Source: Chiua virens
Taxonomy: Eukaryota; Basidiomycota; Agaricomycetes; Boletales; Boletaceae
Direction of reading: 5' to 3'
Assembly: GCA_019787685.1 (NCBI GenBank)
Contig: JAHNUO010000009.1
Span: 930,001 to 994,000 of the forward strand
Length of the DNA stretch: 64,000 nt
Shown: piece by piece, positions 22,362 through 34,618 of the stretch
Numbering within the stretch: the first letter of the stretch is position 1
How the letters are laid out: each line of letters starts with the position of its first letter
Notes under the pieces: model-generated
What the model was told of the DNA's origin: nothing
Seen by the model: the letters and a program-made list of their open reading frames with translations, nothing else
Databases searched by the model: none
Translations under genes and position numbers: made by a program

Positions 22362-24285
22362 TTAAATAGTAAGTTGCTGAGCGCGGCGGTAAATTTCATC
22401 GTCTAGAAAAAAGTCATCGTCTCCCTCTATATGTGTACCTTGGTGGCATGCAGCAGCGTGTTTCCACCTGCACGACTGAGTTCGACAGATTGCAATGACC
22501 TTGCTTGGTACGCACCAATAAAGTTCATTCACCTGTAATGCGCTCAGTCAAATGACCGTCCAAACTACCGTAGAGTGCGTTCAAGTTACCTTGATGTCTA
22601 TATCCTTGATACTTTCTACGAATATCCATTTCTTGCATTTGTGGCACTTTCCTTCCTGTATGCTTTTGCGCTCGTTCTTGCAAGCATTTTGACGTTCGGT
22701 TGTCCGGAATGCGACCGGAGGAGAGAACGGGCGCGCAGAAACAGAGGAAATCCCTTGGATTGGAAAGTCAAACGGGAACTGCGCGCGTGTAGAATGGCTA
22801 CGTACCGTGGGCATACTGCAAGTGGTAGCTGGACACGACGTTATGTTAGTATTTCACGGATGAAGCGGACGACCCTGTTAGAAATACGGTGAGTTGGCGA
22901 GGTAGATGTATTATCAGCGACGTGCCACTTGTATGCAGAGAACTTCATCGATAACCAATTCGCCTCGCCCTTGCCGCCTCGAGAGGGACTCTCGATACAG
23001 ATTGGGCAAAGGCCAACTTTTGTGGCTCCACATCCCTTGACAAAACGAGGTGTATACAAATCCAGCGCATCTCGCGGTTCGTTGTAGACTCCCGCCACAC
23101 GCTTAGAATCACCCGAAAGGAGAGGAAATCTAGGGGAAGTCAGTCGTGATCATGCAATTCATTCGTGAACACAACGGACTCTTCGTTATTCAGACGCAGA
23201 TAAGAACTGACTGGGAAGCGCAGGTAAAGAAGGGAATACTGTGGATGATAAGGTATATTAGTGGGGAATCTTCGCGTCAATGTCCCGGCGAGAGCATCGG
23301 TGGAACTTCCTCCAGAAGCATTCGTGGATTTTCTTTTCTGGCGCCTAGTAAGTATCTTGTCGACGCTGCTGCTTCGTGGGGTTCTCTTCCGCTTGATGCC
23401 CCTCGCGGGCTGGTATTCTGAGTCACGGGAAGGAGAGGAGCCCTGAGAGGATGAACTAGGAGAAGATTCTCGTCCGGATTTGTGAGGTTGGTCGTCGTGC
23501 TGCATATCGGATGGCCTTGAGTTACTGCGTCTGTGAGTGCCAGTTGGAGATGTAGGCGGAGAGCTCCTTCGGGAATTGAGTTCGCACCGGAAGCGCTCGG
23601 GACATCCGGGAGATGAGAGAGGAGTGAGATCGGAGAGATCGGAGAGAGGCGATGATCGATCCTGAAAATGAAACGCAGAAAGATGAGGGACATCTTCAGT
23701 CGTCGCAGATTCATCCGCCGCTGCAGAAATGAATCTTTCCATCAAAGAGACCCGCCCTACGCTGTCCTGGGAATCCTGGGAAGCCGAGTCAAAGTCGGTC
23801 CCGGACGCGGTTCCATCGACATGCGAAACGCTTGGTGCGAAATAGAACGAAGAGTAAGCGTTCGCTCGGGTGACGGGGGAAATCTGAGTGTTGGGGCTGA
23901 TCCACTCCCGGGGGAAGTCGCCAGTAAACTGTCGCTCGAAGGGAGTATTTGATGATCCTTGGGAAGGAGGAGACAGCTCTGGGTAGACCAAGGAAGGAAC
24001 TTGTGATAACGATAAAGGGCTCGGGGACAACCCCAATGGCATGTTTCCCATAGAGAGGGACGACGTCGTGGGAGTAATGAGGGAGCGCGGGGTACTTTCT
24101 ATTCGCGGAAACGCCTCCCCACGCACAAGCATGTCGTGCCACGGTAAATGGGTGCGTATATGCGCTCGATCGGGGGTAGATGACATCGGAAAATTTTTGA
24201 GAGTGTCCTGGGTGTGATCTCGAGTTTGATAGTATGTGTAATGTAGGTTGTCGATGCAAAAAGCATCGGAGGACATTGTATCCAT
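22362..24285 (-). CDS. Rua1-type C-terminal zinc-finger protein (DUF4451)
   Basis: Probable nuclear regulator. The C-terminal region matches the Rua1_C domain, named for the Ustilago regulator of ustilagic acid: VAGVYNEPRDALDLYTPRF, GLCPICIESP, then after introns NYHLQYAHGI, RPFSPPVAFRTTE, GKCHKCKKWI and WKHAAACHQGTHIEGDDDF, ending RRAQQLTI. Two Cys2-His2-like zinc-binding sets can be read (CPIC with YHLQYAH; CHKC with KHAAACH). The N-terminal part from MDTMSSDAFCIDNLHYTY is long, Ser/Pro-rich and disordered, with a basic GIKRKRTPR stretch that could be a nuclear signal. The joint near 23130 is uncertain. Divergent from the p24 gene by about 206 bp. Confidence 0.82.
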
Positions 24286-24491
24286 TTACACTGTTGACAG
24301 ATGTCAGTAGGTGGACAGACATTGCAACGATGGTTACCTGTCGAAAGTACTTGGGCAACTTGAAGGCGATAACAGAGCGGGAGATAATCAGCACATTCGC
24401 GGAGGTTGAACATATTCGGCTCCGACTCAACCGGCATGACATGCCGCGCTGCTTCCCCAAACCACTGACCACTACATTCGTTACAGCTGAA

Positions 24492-25382
24492 ATGCTTCTG
24501 TTAAATTTACTCGCTTCTAGTGTGCTTTTTCTCGCATCCATTCAGCACGTCAAGGCTTCCGCGTTGACCACCATCATTGCACCCAACGAACGTCTCTGTT
24601 TTTATGCCGATGTGGACAAGGCAGGAGAGAAGATCGGGGCAAGTGGCCTTGTTCAGCTAGACGTTTGAAATACTGACCCAGACCTCTAGTTCTACTTTGC
24701 AGTACGTGTCCACCGAGCAGGTCGAACTCGTCCGTTGACCATCGCACCAGGTCCAAGCAGGAGGCTCTTTCGATATCGACTTTGACATCAAAGACCCCAA
24801 CGAGAAACTGCTTCTCGATGGACAACGCGAACGTTCGGGAGACTACGTCCTGACTGCAAACACCGTCGGAGAATATGCTTTTTGTTTCGAAAACGACATG
24901 TCCACGTTGACGGAGAAGCTGCTCGACCTTGACATCATGGTGGAGAGTGAACCTCGACGAGAAGTCGAAGCCAAGCCTGGCCAAGTCTCAGATCACACAA
25001 GCCCGATCGAGGAAAGCATCTACCGGCTCAATAGCTTGCTTATGAACATCAAGCGCACCCAGAGATAGTAGGTTTTGCGTTGGACGCGTCGAGAGGTCTT
25101 CTTATGTTGTCCTAGTTTCCACACACGAGAGACGCGTGGCTTCTCTCTGGTGAAATCTACCCAAAGGTGAAGTGTGCTTGCAGGGAGTGTGTCGCGTCAG
25201 GCTCACCCCGTACACAGTCGCTTGTTCTGGTATGGCGTATGCGAAAGCTTGGCCGTTGTTGGGATGGCAGCGTATGTGGTCTCAAACAAGAATGGGGTGC
25301 CGATTTCTAACCAGACAACAGCCTGCAGGTGTATGTTCTGCAAACCTTCTTTACCAAGACGGGTCGTCGTTATAAAGTATAG
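24492..25382 (+). CDS. p24 family ER-Golgi cargo receptor (emp24/GOLD)
   Basis: Type I membrane protein of COPII/COPI vesicles. Start MLLLNLLASSVLFLASI is a signal peptide. The GOLD domain follows: LTTIIAPNERLCFYADV, GSFDIDFDIKDPNEKLL, ERSGDYVLTANTVGEYAFCF. Then a coiled stalk (EESIYRLNSLLMNIKRTQ), YFHTRERRGFS, a membrane span RLFWYGVCESLAVVGMAA and a short cytosolic tail QTFFTKTGRRYKV. The tail has the FF motif but ends KV rather than KKxx. Introns fall near 24650-24720, 25066-25120, 25170 and 25270-25326. It is closest in layout to the gamma-type (Erp3/TMED5-like) members, but the subfamily call is tentative. Confidence 0.9.
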
Positions 25383-25464
25383 ACTCTACCGTTATGTATC
25401 ACTCACCTTTGTTAATCGTACCTTTACACGTAACATATCCTCGGGGTCTCATTTAGATAAGATA

Positions 25465-27683
25465 ATGAAACGAGACTTCAACTCCATCCTTCCGTCACCC
25501 ATAGCCATGCCCAACGTACAGACACAGACGACCACCGTTCCTCATACCCAAGAACCATATGTAACCCGGACATACCCAACGGAGGATGAGCTCAATGACA
25601 AGCTCCAATGCGCAGCTCTTGCTCAAATAACCTGGAGGCAACGTCCCCTCAAGCATCGCATCGAAGTTGGAAACAAGTTCGTGGTATGTTCAAAGACATT
25701 CCAGATGATGCTCTGTCGATCAGGATTGCTTCGCAGTCGCTGTTCAAAGATCTCCCAGATGACGACCGTAAGGCCCTCCATCTAGAGCTCACTATGCAGA
25801 TGGGCCGGTGCGTTTGTTCTACGATCCCTACCACAAGATCCCACTCACAAAATCTGCTCAAGACCCGTGGGTCAAGTCCCCGGGGAGATCAGAGGGTTCC
25901 TGTCCCGCGCCGAACATATGCTCTCCATCGCGGAGGCCTGTCTCTCGGACGTCTCTCTTCAGGACACCGATCTGCCCGGATTCAAACGGTACATCAAACG
26001 GGAGCCCCTCGGCGTCGTGTTTGTGATCGCCCCTTGGAAGTCTGTCTCGATTCTACTGTTGCTCCGTCGGCTCTCAGACTGATCGCCCCGTGGCGTGTCC
26101 CAGCTACCCATATCTCGTGACCATCAACGCGGTCCTCCCCGCCATCGTCGCTGGGAACGCCGTCCTGCTCAAGCCCTCCCCGCAGACGCCCCTGGTAGCG
26201 GAGCGTTTTGTAGATATGCTGCACAAGGCGGGGGTGCCCCAGGATCTCGTGCAAGTCTTGCACCTCTCGCCCAGCCTCACCACGTACGTGGTCCAACACG
26301 CCCTCGTCGACTTTGTCTCCTTTACCGGGAGCGTCGTCGGGGGACAGGCTGTGGAGCGTGCCGCTGTCGAAGCCTCCGGATTCAAAGGCGTCGCACTCGA
26401 GGTGCGTCGACGAGATGCCTTGCACGGTCGTGATTGACGTGCGTATAGCTTGGCGGGAAAGACCCCGCGTACGTGCGGCCGGACGCAGACCTCCAGTACG
26501 CTGTCGCAGAACTCGTGGATGGTACGCGTTTGGCTCGTCCCCGTGCACCCGGCTCATCCGTTTGGCGCAGGTGCCATGTTCAACTCGGGCCAGAGTTGCT
26601 GCGCGATCGAGGTAGGTCGCTAGCGCGGGTTGCTTGGCGACACTGACCCGCTTTTCAAGCGCATCTATGTACACGATGCCGTGTATGATGCGTTCGTGAC
26701 ACAATATGTCGACCTTGTCAAGGTGACGCTTTGTCATTGCCTCGCTCATGCGCAGGGCTCACGCTGGCGTTGACAGCAATATACCTTGGGTGATCCCACG
26801 AAGTCAGAGACGTCTCTCGGGCCCGTCGTGAGCATCGCCGGTGCCGATAGGATCCGTAAACAGGTGGCAGATGCCGGTCAGTTACTGTCGATGACATTGC
26901 CATCCTGTCGACTCATCCATCGTACATCTCTTCAGTCAAGGCGGGTGCGACAGCTCTCATTCCAGAGGATCTTTTTCCGATGGCTCGACTGTAAGTGGAT
27001 GAAATACGATCATAGCGCCTCAGAAACTGACGGATGAAACAGCGGGACTGCCTATGTGGCGCCACAGGTGTTGATCAATGTCGATCACAGTGAGTACCTC
27101 TACGAACAACATGTACGATTGCTAAATCGCCCACGGCATAGCTATGGACGTGATGATGGTAGGATGCGCCAAACAGAAGCGGGCATCGCTAACAAGTATC
27201 ATAGGAAGAAACATTCGGACCCGTTGTCGGGATTCAAAAGGTCACCCAAGCGTTCCAACCGCGCATGGCATTGACCACGCTCTACACAGGTCACATCGGA
27301 CGACGACGCGATTCGCCTGATGAACGACTCTCGCTACGGGCTGACGGCGTCCGTGTGGACGAACGTGCAAGACCATCCCGAGTCTGAGCAGGCATTCTTG
27401 CGCATCGTGGACGAGCTGCAGACCGGTACCGTATTCCTGAACAGGTGAGTGTGCACTGGCTTGCTCGCGCGGTATCTCACGGCCTCGCGATGGACAGATG
27501 CGATGTCCTCGATCCCGCATTGGCGTGGACGGGCGTCAAGGACAGCGGTCGCGGGGTCAGCCTGAGCAAATTTGGTACGTGATCAACGCCGTCGTTGGAT
27601 GGACAGACCATGAATGGTTGCGCCTAGGCTACGACCAGCTCACGCGCGCGAAATCGGTGCACATGAAGATCAAGACGACATAA
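25465..27683 (+). CDS. Aldehyde dehydrogenase (ALDH superfamily)
   Basis: NAD(P)-dependent oxidation of an aldehyde to an acid. In-frame starts are at 25465 and 25507 (MPNVQTQTTTVPH). Visible motifs: GEIRGFLSRAEHML, KREPLGVVFVIAPW (near 26010), AGNAVLLKPSPQTPL, DFVSFTGSVVGG, general-base Glu in VALELGGKDPAYV (across an intron near 26400-26450), catalytic Cys in FNSGQSCCAIERIYV (near 26580-26660), EETFGPVVGIQ and NDSRYGLTASVWT. The end VKDSGRGVSLSKFGYDQLT ... MKIKTT is at 27683. About ten short introns. The exon around 25690-25770 is uncertain because it can be read as coding or as intron. Substrate not predictable. Confidence 0.9.
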
Positions 27684-28092
27684 GGCGCGTTTGACGGTGT
27701 ACTACGAGACCTGTAATAAAAAAGGCGTGATGAGCGACCATGTACACATGGATGTGAGAATGAGACATAGATCAGGACCCTCGCGCGTATGAGAGGGTCA
27801 GGGTAACTGTTCCTCACAGAGCAGATGCACTCAGTCTGGTGCACAGCAAAAATATCATCACGGAAAGAGGTGGACTGAAGTTGCTTACCTGGGTGGGTGA
27901 AATTGTTGTCGAGAGAAGAGAAAAAAGAAGGAATTTTAAAGGTCAACATCACGTGGTGTGAACGAGCAACAAGTCATTATGCTATTCGTCCTCGATACCC
28001 AAGTAAGTACTCTAAGTACGCTATCGCATCTACTCGCACACGGACGCCCTCATGGTATTGAGTCAAATGAAAAAAACGGAAACGCATACACC
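27684..28092. other. Intergenic region between convergent genes
   Basis: Spacer of about 400 bp between the ALDH and eIF3a stop codons; nothing recognised apart from 3' flanks. Confidence 0.5.
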
Positions 28093-31000
28093 TCAGGACT
28101 GATTTTGAAGCCGTTTCGGCCGCCACACCTTCTTCTCCGGCACCGCCTCGAACCCGTCCGCGTCCTTTTTGCTCTCGGGCAACGGCGGGCCGGACATCTT
28201 GGGCGACTCGACGCGGGCGGGCGTCGTCGGACCCATCTTGCTCCGCTCCTTATCGATCTCGCGCTGACGCCACCCGCCTGCCCCACCCAACTTGGGGGGA
28301 CCCGTCGCACTGACCGGGGACGGCGCCGGACTCTCCGAGCGCGCAGGTCCACCGCTCGCCTGCTGCGTGCGCGATCGCCACCCGGCCTCGGTGCGCGGAA
28401 CGGCCGTCGGCGCCGCCTTAGTTTGCGAACGGAGTCGCGCCCGCTCCTCCGCCTCTGCCTCCCGCTGGGCTTTCTTGCGCGCTTCATCCGCGGCGGCAGC
28501 GCGCTCGGCCTCGCGCTGTTTACGCTGCTCGGCGAGACGCTCTTCCTCTTGGCGTTTCTGTGCGGCTTCGGCCTCTTCTGCCGCACGTTGTTCTGCGAGG
28601 GTCTCGTCAGTCGCCCGCCGTCGACAGCGAGATCAAAGAAACGTACCGGCCTCGGCTCTGAGCCGCTCTTCCTCTTCTTTGCGCGCAGCGGCCTCGGCTT
28701 CCTCGCGCTCCTGTTGTTCTGCTTCGAGTTGCGCCAGGTGCGCTTGCCGCCGCATGTCCTTTTCCTCTTCCATCTTTTGCTCCGCGATCGCTTGTCGTCG
28801 TGTGTACTCCTCGGACCGGGCTGCGAGCAGCGTCTCGCGATGGGCCCTAAACTCGTCTTCCATCCGACCGAGTCGTTTCTTGGCCGCGACCGCTTGGTTG
28901 TGTGCCGCAAGACTGTTTTCGATCCGAGTCTTTTGGAGTTCTTCAAAAGTGGTGCGATCGGTGGCTTGTTGTTCGGCGTAATCCTGGGCGAGGAGGGGGC
29001 GCTCTTCTTTGCGGTAGGCACGTTCGATGTGGTCGATCCGCTTGGCTGCGATACGTAGTCGTTCGTTCATATCCTTCTTTTCTTTTTCTAGTTGCTCGAC
29101 TTGGAGACGCATCAGTCGGTCTTTGCTCAGGTCTTCCATGTCCTGCAACACGGGTGAGCGAGAGAGCACGGAGAGTGATGATCAGACGTACGGCGATAGA
29201 CATGTTGAGTCGACCACGCTTCATCAAATCTTGCGCCAGCTTCTTGGCTTCCTCGGTTCTGATCGACTCGATCTCCCGTCTGGCGCGTTCAACCTCCTTC
29301 TTTCGCGCGTCCTCCTTCTCCTTATGTTCCTCGGCGAGCTTCCTATTGCGTGTGAGCTCGGCACGGCGGGATGCTTCCTCCTTCTCCTTGCGTACGCTCA
29401 GCTCGGAGAGGAGTTCTCTGCGACGTGCCACGAGGGCTTTCCGGAGGGAGAGCGCACGGCGTTCGGCGTTGGCGGCTGCGACGAGCTCCGCAAACTGAGA
29501 GGCTTGGCGTGCAGCCTCTTCCTCGGGCGTCAGCACCGGTGGCGGGTCGATGACGCGCACGGCATTGTGGAGCACCGTCGCGAGCGTGCTCAGGCGGGTG
29601 CGCACAAGCTCGCTCGACGAGGGTTGGATGGTCGTGTCCCGAGGTGAGGCGGTGCTGGGCCCTGCGATGGTTGACTCGTCAGGCTGTGTAAAAGGTTCGT
29701 CGATGAATGAGATCGTTTCGGTGGCATGATCGACGCGGATGCGAAGCTCGCCGCGGCGGGCGCAGCCCATGAGGTAGGCTTCCACTTGTTCGGGGCCAAA
29801 GTCTTCGAGGGGCTTGACAAGCTCGAGAAAGGTGGACACTTTGAGGGTGCTGTAGACTTGGGAGAGCTGGCAGAGTAGTCGGGAGAGGAGGGCACGTGAG
29901 AGCAGTGGGCGGTATCCTGCATAGGGAGTGTCGCTGGCACAGAGCGTGGAAAGGACGGGTGCGGTAGAAGTGCAGAGGGTAAGGGGGTCAAAGGACTCTT
30001 CAAGGAGGTTGTAGAGGGTCTTGATCAGGGTCGGAGAGAGTCGAAGGACATCCCTCGAGAGCTAGACATGATCAACACAAGGATGGAGTGAGAAGGGCTG
30101 GCACTTACAGCATCCTTTAGGAGACCGGCCCGGGTGGGTGCTTTGGAGAGCCCGAGAAGCGCAGCGAGTCGTGTGCTCTTGGATCGTCCATCGTCTTCGT
30201 TATTGTGTTGGCCGACGGGAACGGCAAGGGCGCTGACGAGCACCTGGCCTGCGAGACGGCTCATCTCCTCATCGGATCTACCACCTATGCTGGTGACGAT
30301 GGCGTAATAGCGACCCCATGCAGCGGCATGGTACAACGAGTTGCCACTTGTGAGGAAGATCTTTGTGAGTTTTTCGTAATAGTTTGCCATCATGGCAGGA
30401 CGGGGCGCCTTTTTCGCCAAGGTGAGAAGGTTGTGGACATCTTCGACGGAACGGAACGCCTCCTGCCAAAGCTCGAGCTCGACGGAGGTGTTGAGCTGTG
30501 CAAAGCGAGTGTCGAGATGATGTTGGAGTATCTCTGGGTCGGAGAGGTTGATGGCGTGCGCTTGGTGTGCATATTTGGCGACGTTGGCAAGATGGAGACG
30601 GAGGGTCTCGCACAAGCGACGGAACTCGACTTTGCGCTGGTGTTTGAGACAGAAGCGGAATGCTTGCTGTGCGACTTGCTAAAAAGCGGAGTTGGACAAT
30701 GTGGTGCGGCAGGGTACGGGGGAACACACCTGGTATATTGCCTCCAGACGGGCGTTGTTTTTGAGCGTCTCGAGGGAGGTACGATAGCTTTCCCAGAGGA
30801 ACTTGAGCCAGGGAGTGACGAGGGCTCTATCTGTGCGATCCTTGCTCTGATCGCCGCTGACTGCACCAAGGAGGATGCTCTCGGGGGTTTCGCTTGCCTC
30901 GAGATCGTCGACATCGACTGCCACGGCCTTGTCGGCCTTTTCCTGGGCCTCCTGGACCTTGGCATCTGCGAGGGCGAGGAAGCGCTGGATGACGACCTCG

Positions 31001-31257
31001 ATGGAGGCGACGTTTATATTTTGAGCGATGTTCTTGTACTGCATGAGGCCCTCCTTGGCTGTTCTTCCCTTGCGCATGTCGACGCAGAGTTCGACGAAGC
31101 GGAGGAGGATGGGTTCGAGTGCTGTGAGGGGCGTCGACCTGAAACGTTTTGAGGAGAACATTTCTGTGAGTGACTGAAGTGCGGCATGGTTCTGTCCGAC
31201 GGAGACGAGACCTTCTGCTTGTTTCAAGACCGCCTCCGGTTTCGTGAACGGGGCCAT
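28093..31257 (-). CDS. TIF32: Eukaryotic translation initiation factor 3 subunit A
   Basis: Scaffold of eIF3, which binds the 40S ribosome during initiation. Start [18 protein letters not shown] is typical of eIF3a. The helical N-terminus continues [24 protein letters not shown]; then exons near 30660-30025 ([39 protein letters not shown]) and the PCI end near 29840-29690 ([20 protein letters not shown]). The remainder is the Glu/Arg/Lys-rich coiled spectrin-like region (29570-28430), ending [10 protein letters not shown]. Introns lie near 30690, 30110, 29190 and 28640. The stop at 28093 gives a protein of about 1,000 residues, as expected. Only 66 bp separate it from the stop of the upstream p47-like gene on the same strand. 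Confidence 0.96.
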
Positions 31258-31323
31258 GATCGTATTTAGAGAAAAACAAAGTTGTGCTTATACAAGGTTT
31301 ACACACAAAATCGTGGAAACTAT

Positions 31324-32690
31324 TTACCCGATTCGTTGCACCACCACACTGTTCGCCAGTCCTGCCCCTTCGATCGTCTCCTTGTCGTTCTCTAGAATAC
31401 GGTTCGGGAACGTCGTCCCAATTGTGTATGCCCGTGCAGCATTATCAGGTCGCGATCTGCTGTATGTCAGTAGTGGTTCACCTCCTCATAGACCACATAC
31501 GCGTTGATAAAGTTGCGGATGTCCCCGACCGTGTGGGTGAGATTCATTCGGCATGGCATCCTGCACCGACATGATCAGCCATTGTCGTATGTCACGCTCG
31601 CGACGTACCTCGTTCCATCTGCCAACCGGATCTGCACCGTCGTCGTTGGCAGTGTTTGATCCACCTCGAACAACGTCGTGATACTCGCTCTCTCCGGATG
31701 ACTCGGTGCAGGTGGGAACGAGCCCGGCATGCTTGTCGAGACCGGCACTGGTACAGGAGAACCAAGTCGGTTTCCAGATCCACCGAACGCCCGTTTCTCT
31801 GGCACATAGTCTTCCGTTGTGCGCTTCGACACAATCACCTCCACTGGCTGTCCTGGTCTCACGTTCAACACAGACACAGGCGCACGCCTGAAAAGGACGT
31901 CAGTGCATACATGACGACGGACACAAGTTCATACCCCGTGTTGATCTCCGCCAACAGTCGCTCGTTCTCAGGATCCGCGTAGCTGTAAAATTCGCCCCCC
32001 TCGATACTAAATCCGTTTCGCCAAAAAGTAATATTTCGTTGAGCGGCTGCTTCCTCGTCATTGTCTTGACATTCGTGTGAGCGAGTTGGACATGAGTGAA
32101 CGACGACACTCACCTTGCTGAGCATCGGGATCGGGAACGAACGCGCTGTCCACGTCGTCACTTCCCAGAGTGTGTCCACCTCCTCTGAACGCACTCGATC
32201 GTTCCTCTGTGGCAAGCGGCTGCGATGCTCGCGCAGCAGACATCCTGAAACCAAGTCAGCTCATCACACGTGCATTCATCCACTACCCACTCTGCAGCAC
32301 GCCGGAGGATGTCTTGAACCATCCTTCCGCCAGGCACATTTCCACGCGCGTTTGGATTCTGCACAGAGATGCCACTGCAAGAACACGTCGGCGTCGGTAG
32401 AAGGCGATGTATGAGACTCACCTCCGCTCGCCACCCGCAAACCAGCTTTCCCCCTCACGAGGGGGTCCGTCGTCGTCGTCGTCATCATCGTCATCGCGAG
32501 CCGTCTGTAGAACGGGCGGGCCTGCATTCGACGACGCGAGAGAGGAGAGTGTGGCGAATCGACCCGAGCTGTCGACGACGATCAGTACGACTACGATACG
32601 GATTCACACTCCATACCTCGACGAACTGGGGCGATCGCTGTCGTTCCAGTCGCCGATGCGACCAATGCGCGGTGGATCACCGTTCGACAT
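31324..32690 (-). CDS. p47/Shp1-like UBX-domain Cdc48 adaptor without a UBA domain
   Basis: Adaptor linking the AAA ATPase Cdc48/p97 to membrane fusion and ubiquitin pathways. Start [16 protein letters not shown] is followed by an acidic disordered stretch and [18 protein letters not shown]. The linker [18 protein letters not shown] leads to the SEP domain ([53 protein letters not shown]). The UBX domain is read as [45 protein letters not shown] and VVVQRIG, ending at 31324. Usual p47 proteins begin with a UBA domain; none is seen, and the divergent CAP59-like gene starts 43 bp upstream, leaving no room for one. Confidence 0.88.
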
Positions 32691-32733
32691 GATGGTCAAC
32701 TACCAAGTTACATAAGCACGCTCATCCCTTGAC
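32691..32733. promoter_or_regulatory. 43-bp divergent intergenic promoter, p47 / CAP59-like
   Basis: Start codons of the two divergent genes are separated by 43 bp. Promoter elements of each gene must lie within the other's transcribed or coding region, or transcripts must have very short leaders. Confidence 0.5.
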
Positions 32734-34564
32734 ATGATCCTTCGACGACACACGCTGACGAGGTTTTTCAGTTTTGGTCTTTTTCTTGCGGTGATTCTTG
32801 TCTTGTTCTCGTCGTCAGAGTCGACCCCGTCCTCGATTACAGATTACAACGTCATCGAACGTGTCACCGGTCTCAAGAACGTCCAGAAATTCAAGTCATC
32901 ACAGCGCAGGTTGGGCAGAGACTCTAGACCTGACATCCTCGACGACCTCATCTCTGCCGGCGTCACCCACTTTTGGGATCGATTTCAGGTGCCATTGTGA
33001 GCCCATACTCCCTTTCTCAAACCCCTCTCTCACTCGTATTCAGCATCACCGCCAAAGAAACCAGCCATGTCGACACCCAAAGCGTCCTCAGCGCCGTCGA
33101 AGGTCTCCTCTCTCTCAACGGCTGGGTCGCCGCCTACTGCCCCACCCTCATCCGTCCATTCGGCCAACACAACAACATCGACGACGACACCTACGACGAC
33201 CTCGCCAAAGACGATCGTCTCTACTACATCGCCCTCGCCATCCATTCTGCAGACCACTTCCTCGTCGACCAACTCGCGGTCATCGTCCAACTCGCCAAGC
33301 GTCTCGGCACCGCCAACCTCTTTGTCTCCATGCTGGATTACGGCTCCACCGATTCCACCCCCACCCTCACCGACCTCTGCGAAGCAGTCTTGACGCTTCT
33401 CGGCGTCCCCTTTCGGATCCACCGCGTGCTATCCATGACCGAGGATCCTGTCGCCGCGTATTACCCCTCCGAGGAGGCATACATGCGCAACCTCGCCCTC
33501 GAACCCCTCCTCGAACTCCACGAAAAGCGCCAAATTGCCTTTCACCGCGTCATCTGGCTCAAAGGCTTCACCTGCCCCAACGACATCCTCGAGACCCTTC
33601 GGGTCAGCATCGCCAACGAAGCCGCCATGGTCTGCGGGATGGACTGGGCCGAGTCCGGCGGGCAATTCATCTTCTCCGACAGGTACGTCTCCATACCCGC
33701 ATTCCCAACGAGTCTAACCCCCCACGAGGTGGCGCACGCGCGACATCCGCGGCGACCAGTTCCGCCAATCCAAGTCGTCCTCCAAACCCGACGCCGTCCC
33801 GCCGCGCGACAAGACCGGCGCGACGCGGTACACGCAGCACCTCCCCTTCCAGGTCTTTTGCTGCGAAGCCGGCACGCACGTCGTCGACCCCGCGCAGTCC
33901 TACTACATGGGCCTGACGTACCGCTACGGTCTCGATTTCCACAACGCGTCCACCTCGGACGCACCACCGCAGCGCGCCCCGGACGCGCCCTGTCTGGATA
34001 GCACCCAGGCGTGGTTCTGCAGGGACCTCTGGGTTCACAAGGCGCGCGAGGACGTTCGGGACGACGACGAGTCGGACCCGGTTCGCCATACGAAGCCGAA
34101 CGCGGGGCAGAGGGCGAACGTGCGTCGGCAAGTGCCCCCCGTGGATTTTGACGCCAATGCAGGCTCGGATTTCGACGCCATGCCTGATTCGGAGCTGCCG
34201 CTGGAGGAGCTCCCTGCGACCCGGCTCACCGTGCCAAACTCGGCCTACACGCCAGCGCGGATCCTGATCAACCCGCGATGCGTGACCACGTACGCAGGCG
34301 TGAGCCACACCCAGTTGGCATTGGACCTGTTTGGGACTGGAGAGGACGATGTGTCGCAGGGTAATGCGACCAAGAATGTGCTCGACGATTGGGAGGGTGC
34401 CCCAGACAGCTTTGTCTGTCAAGAACAACGGTACGTTGACTCTATCCCGAGGGCCGTCTTGCTCACCCATCGTTCACAGTCAAACCGGTGGTCGTGTTGC
34501 CGCGAAAACGCAACGGTTACTGGGTTTTTCGATTCACGATGAACTCGCGTCGAGAGCTCACTGA
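32734..34564 (+). CDS. CAP59-type mannosyltransferase (cryptococcal mannosyltransferase family)
   Basis: Golgi glycosyltransferase of the family that includes Cryptococcus CAP59 and CMT1 (alpha-1,3-mannosyl transfer). MILRRHTLTRFFSFGLFLAV is a type II signal anchor. The catalytic region includes ALAIHSADHFLVDQLAVIV, NLFVSMLDYGSTDSTPTL, VIWLKGFTCPNDILETL and ANEAAMVCGMDWAESG. An intron near 33682-33727 rejoins as WRTRDIRGDQF; then FQVFCCEAGTHVVDPAQSYY, ILINPRCVTTYAGVSHTQ and, after an intron near 34431-34480, QTGGRVAAKTQRLLGF. GC-rich coding sequence. Stop at 34564 lies 54 bp from the convergent Nbs1 stop. Confidence 0.9.
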
Positions 34565-34618
34565 TGCATCTCACGAGGCTGTAGATTAATAGATACATAG
34601 ATACTGTTGCGTGTGATA

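Noticed and set aside
24234..24668. 144-codon plus-strand frame starting upstream of the p24 signal peptide
   Set aside because: An in-frame extension through the divergent promoter; the signal peptide at 24492 sets the real start.
27958..29058. 366-codon plus-strand open frame
   Set aside because: Antisense shadow of the Glu/Arg-rich eIF3a C-terminal coding region.
30205..31152. 315-codon plus-strand open frame
   Set aside because: Antisense of eIF3a exons; its composition mirrors the real gene.
32798..33916. 372-codon Arg/Pro-rich plus-strand frame
   Set aside because: Out-of-frame shadow of the GC-rich CAP59-like gene.
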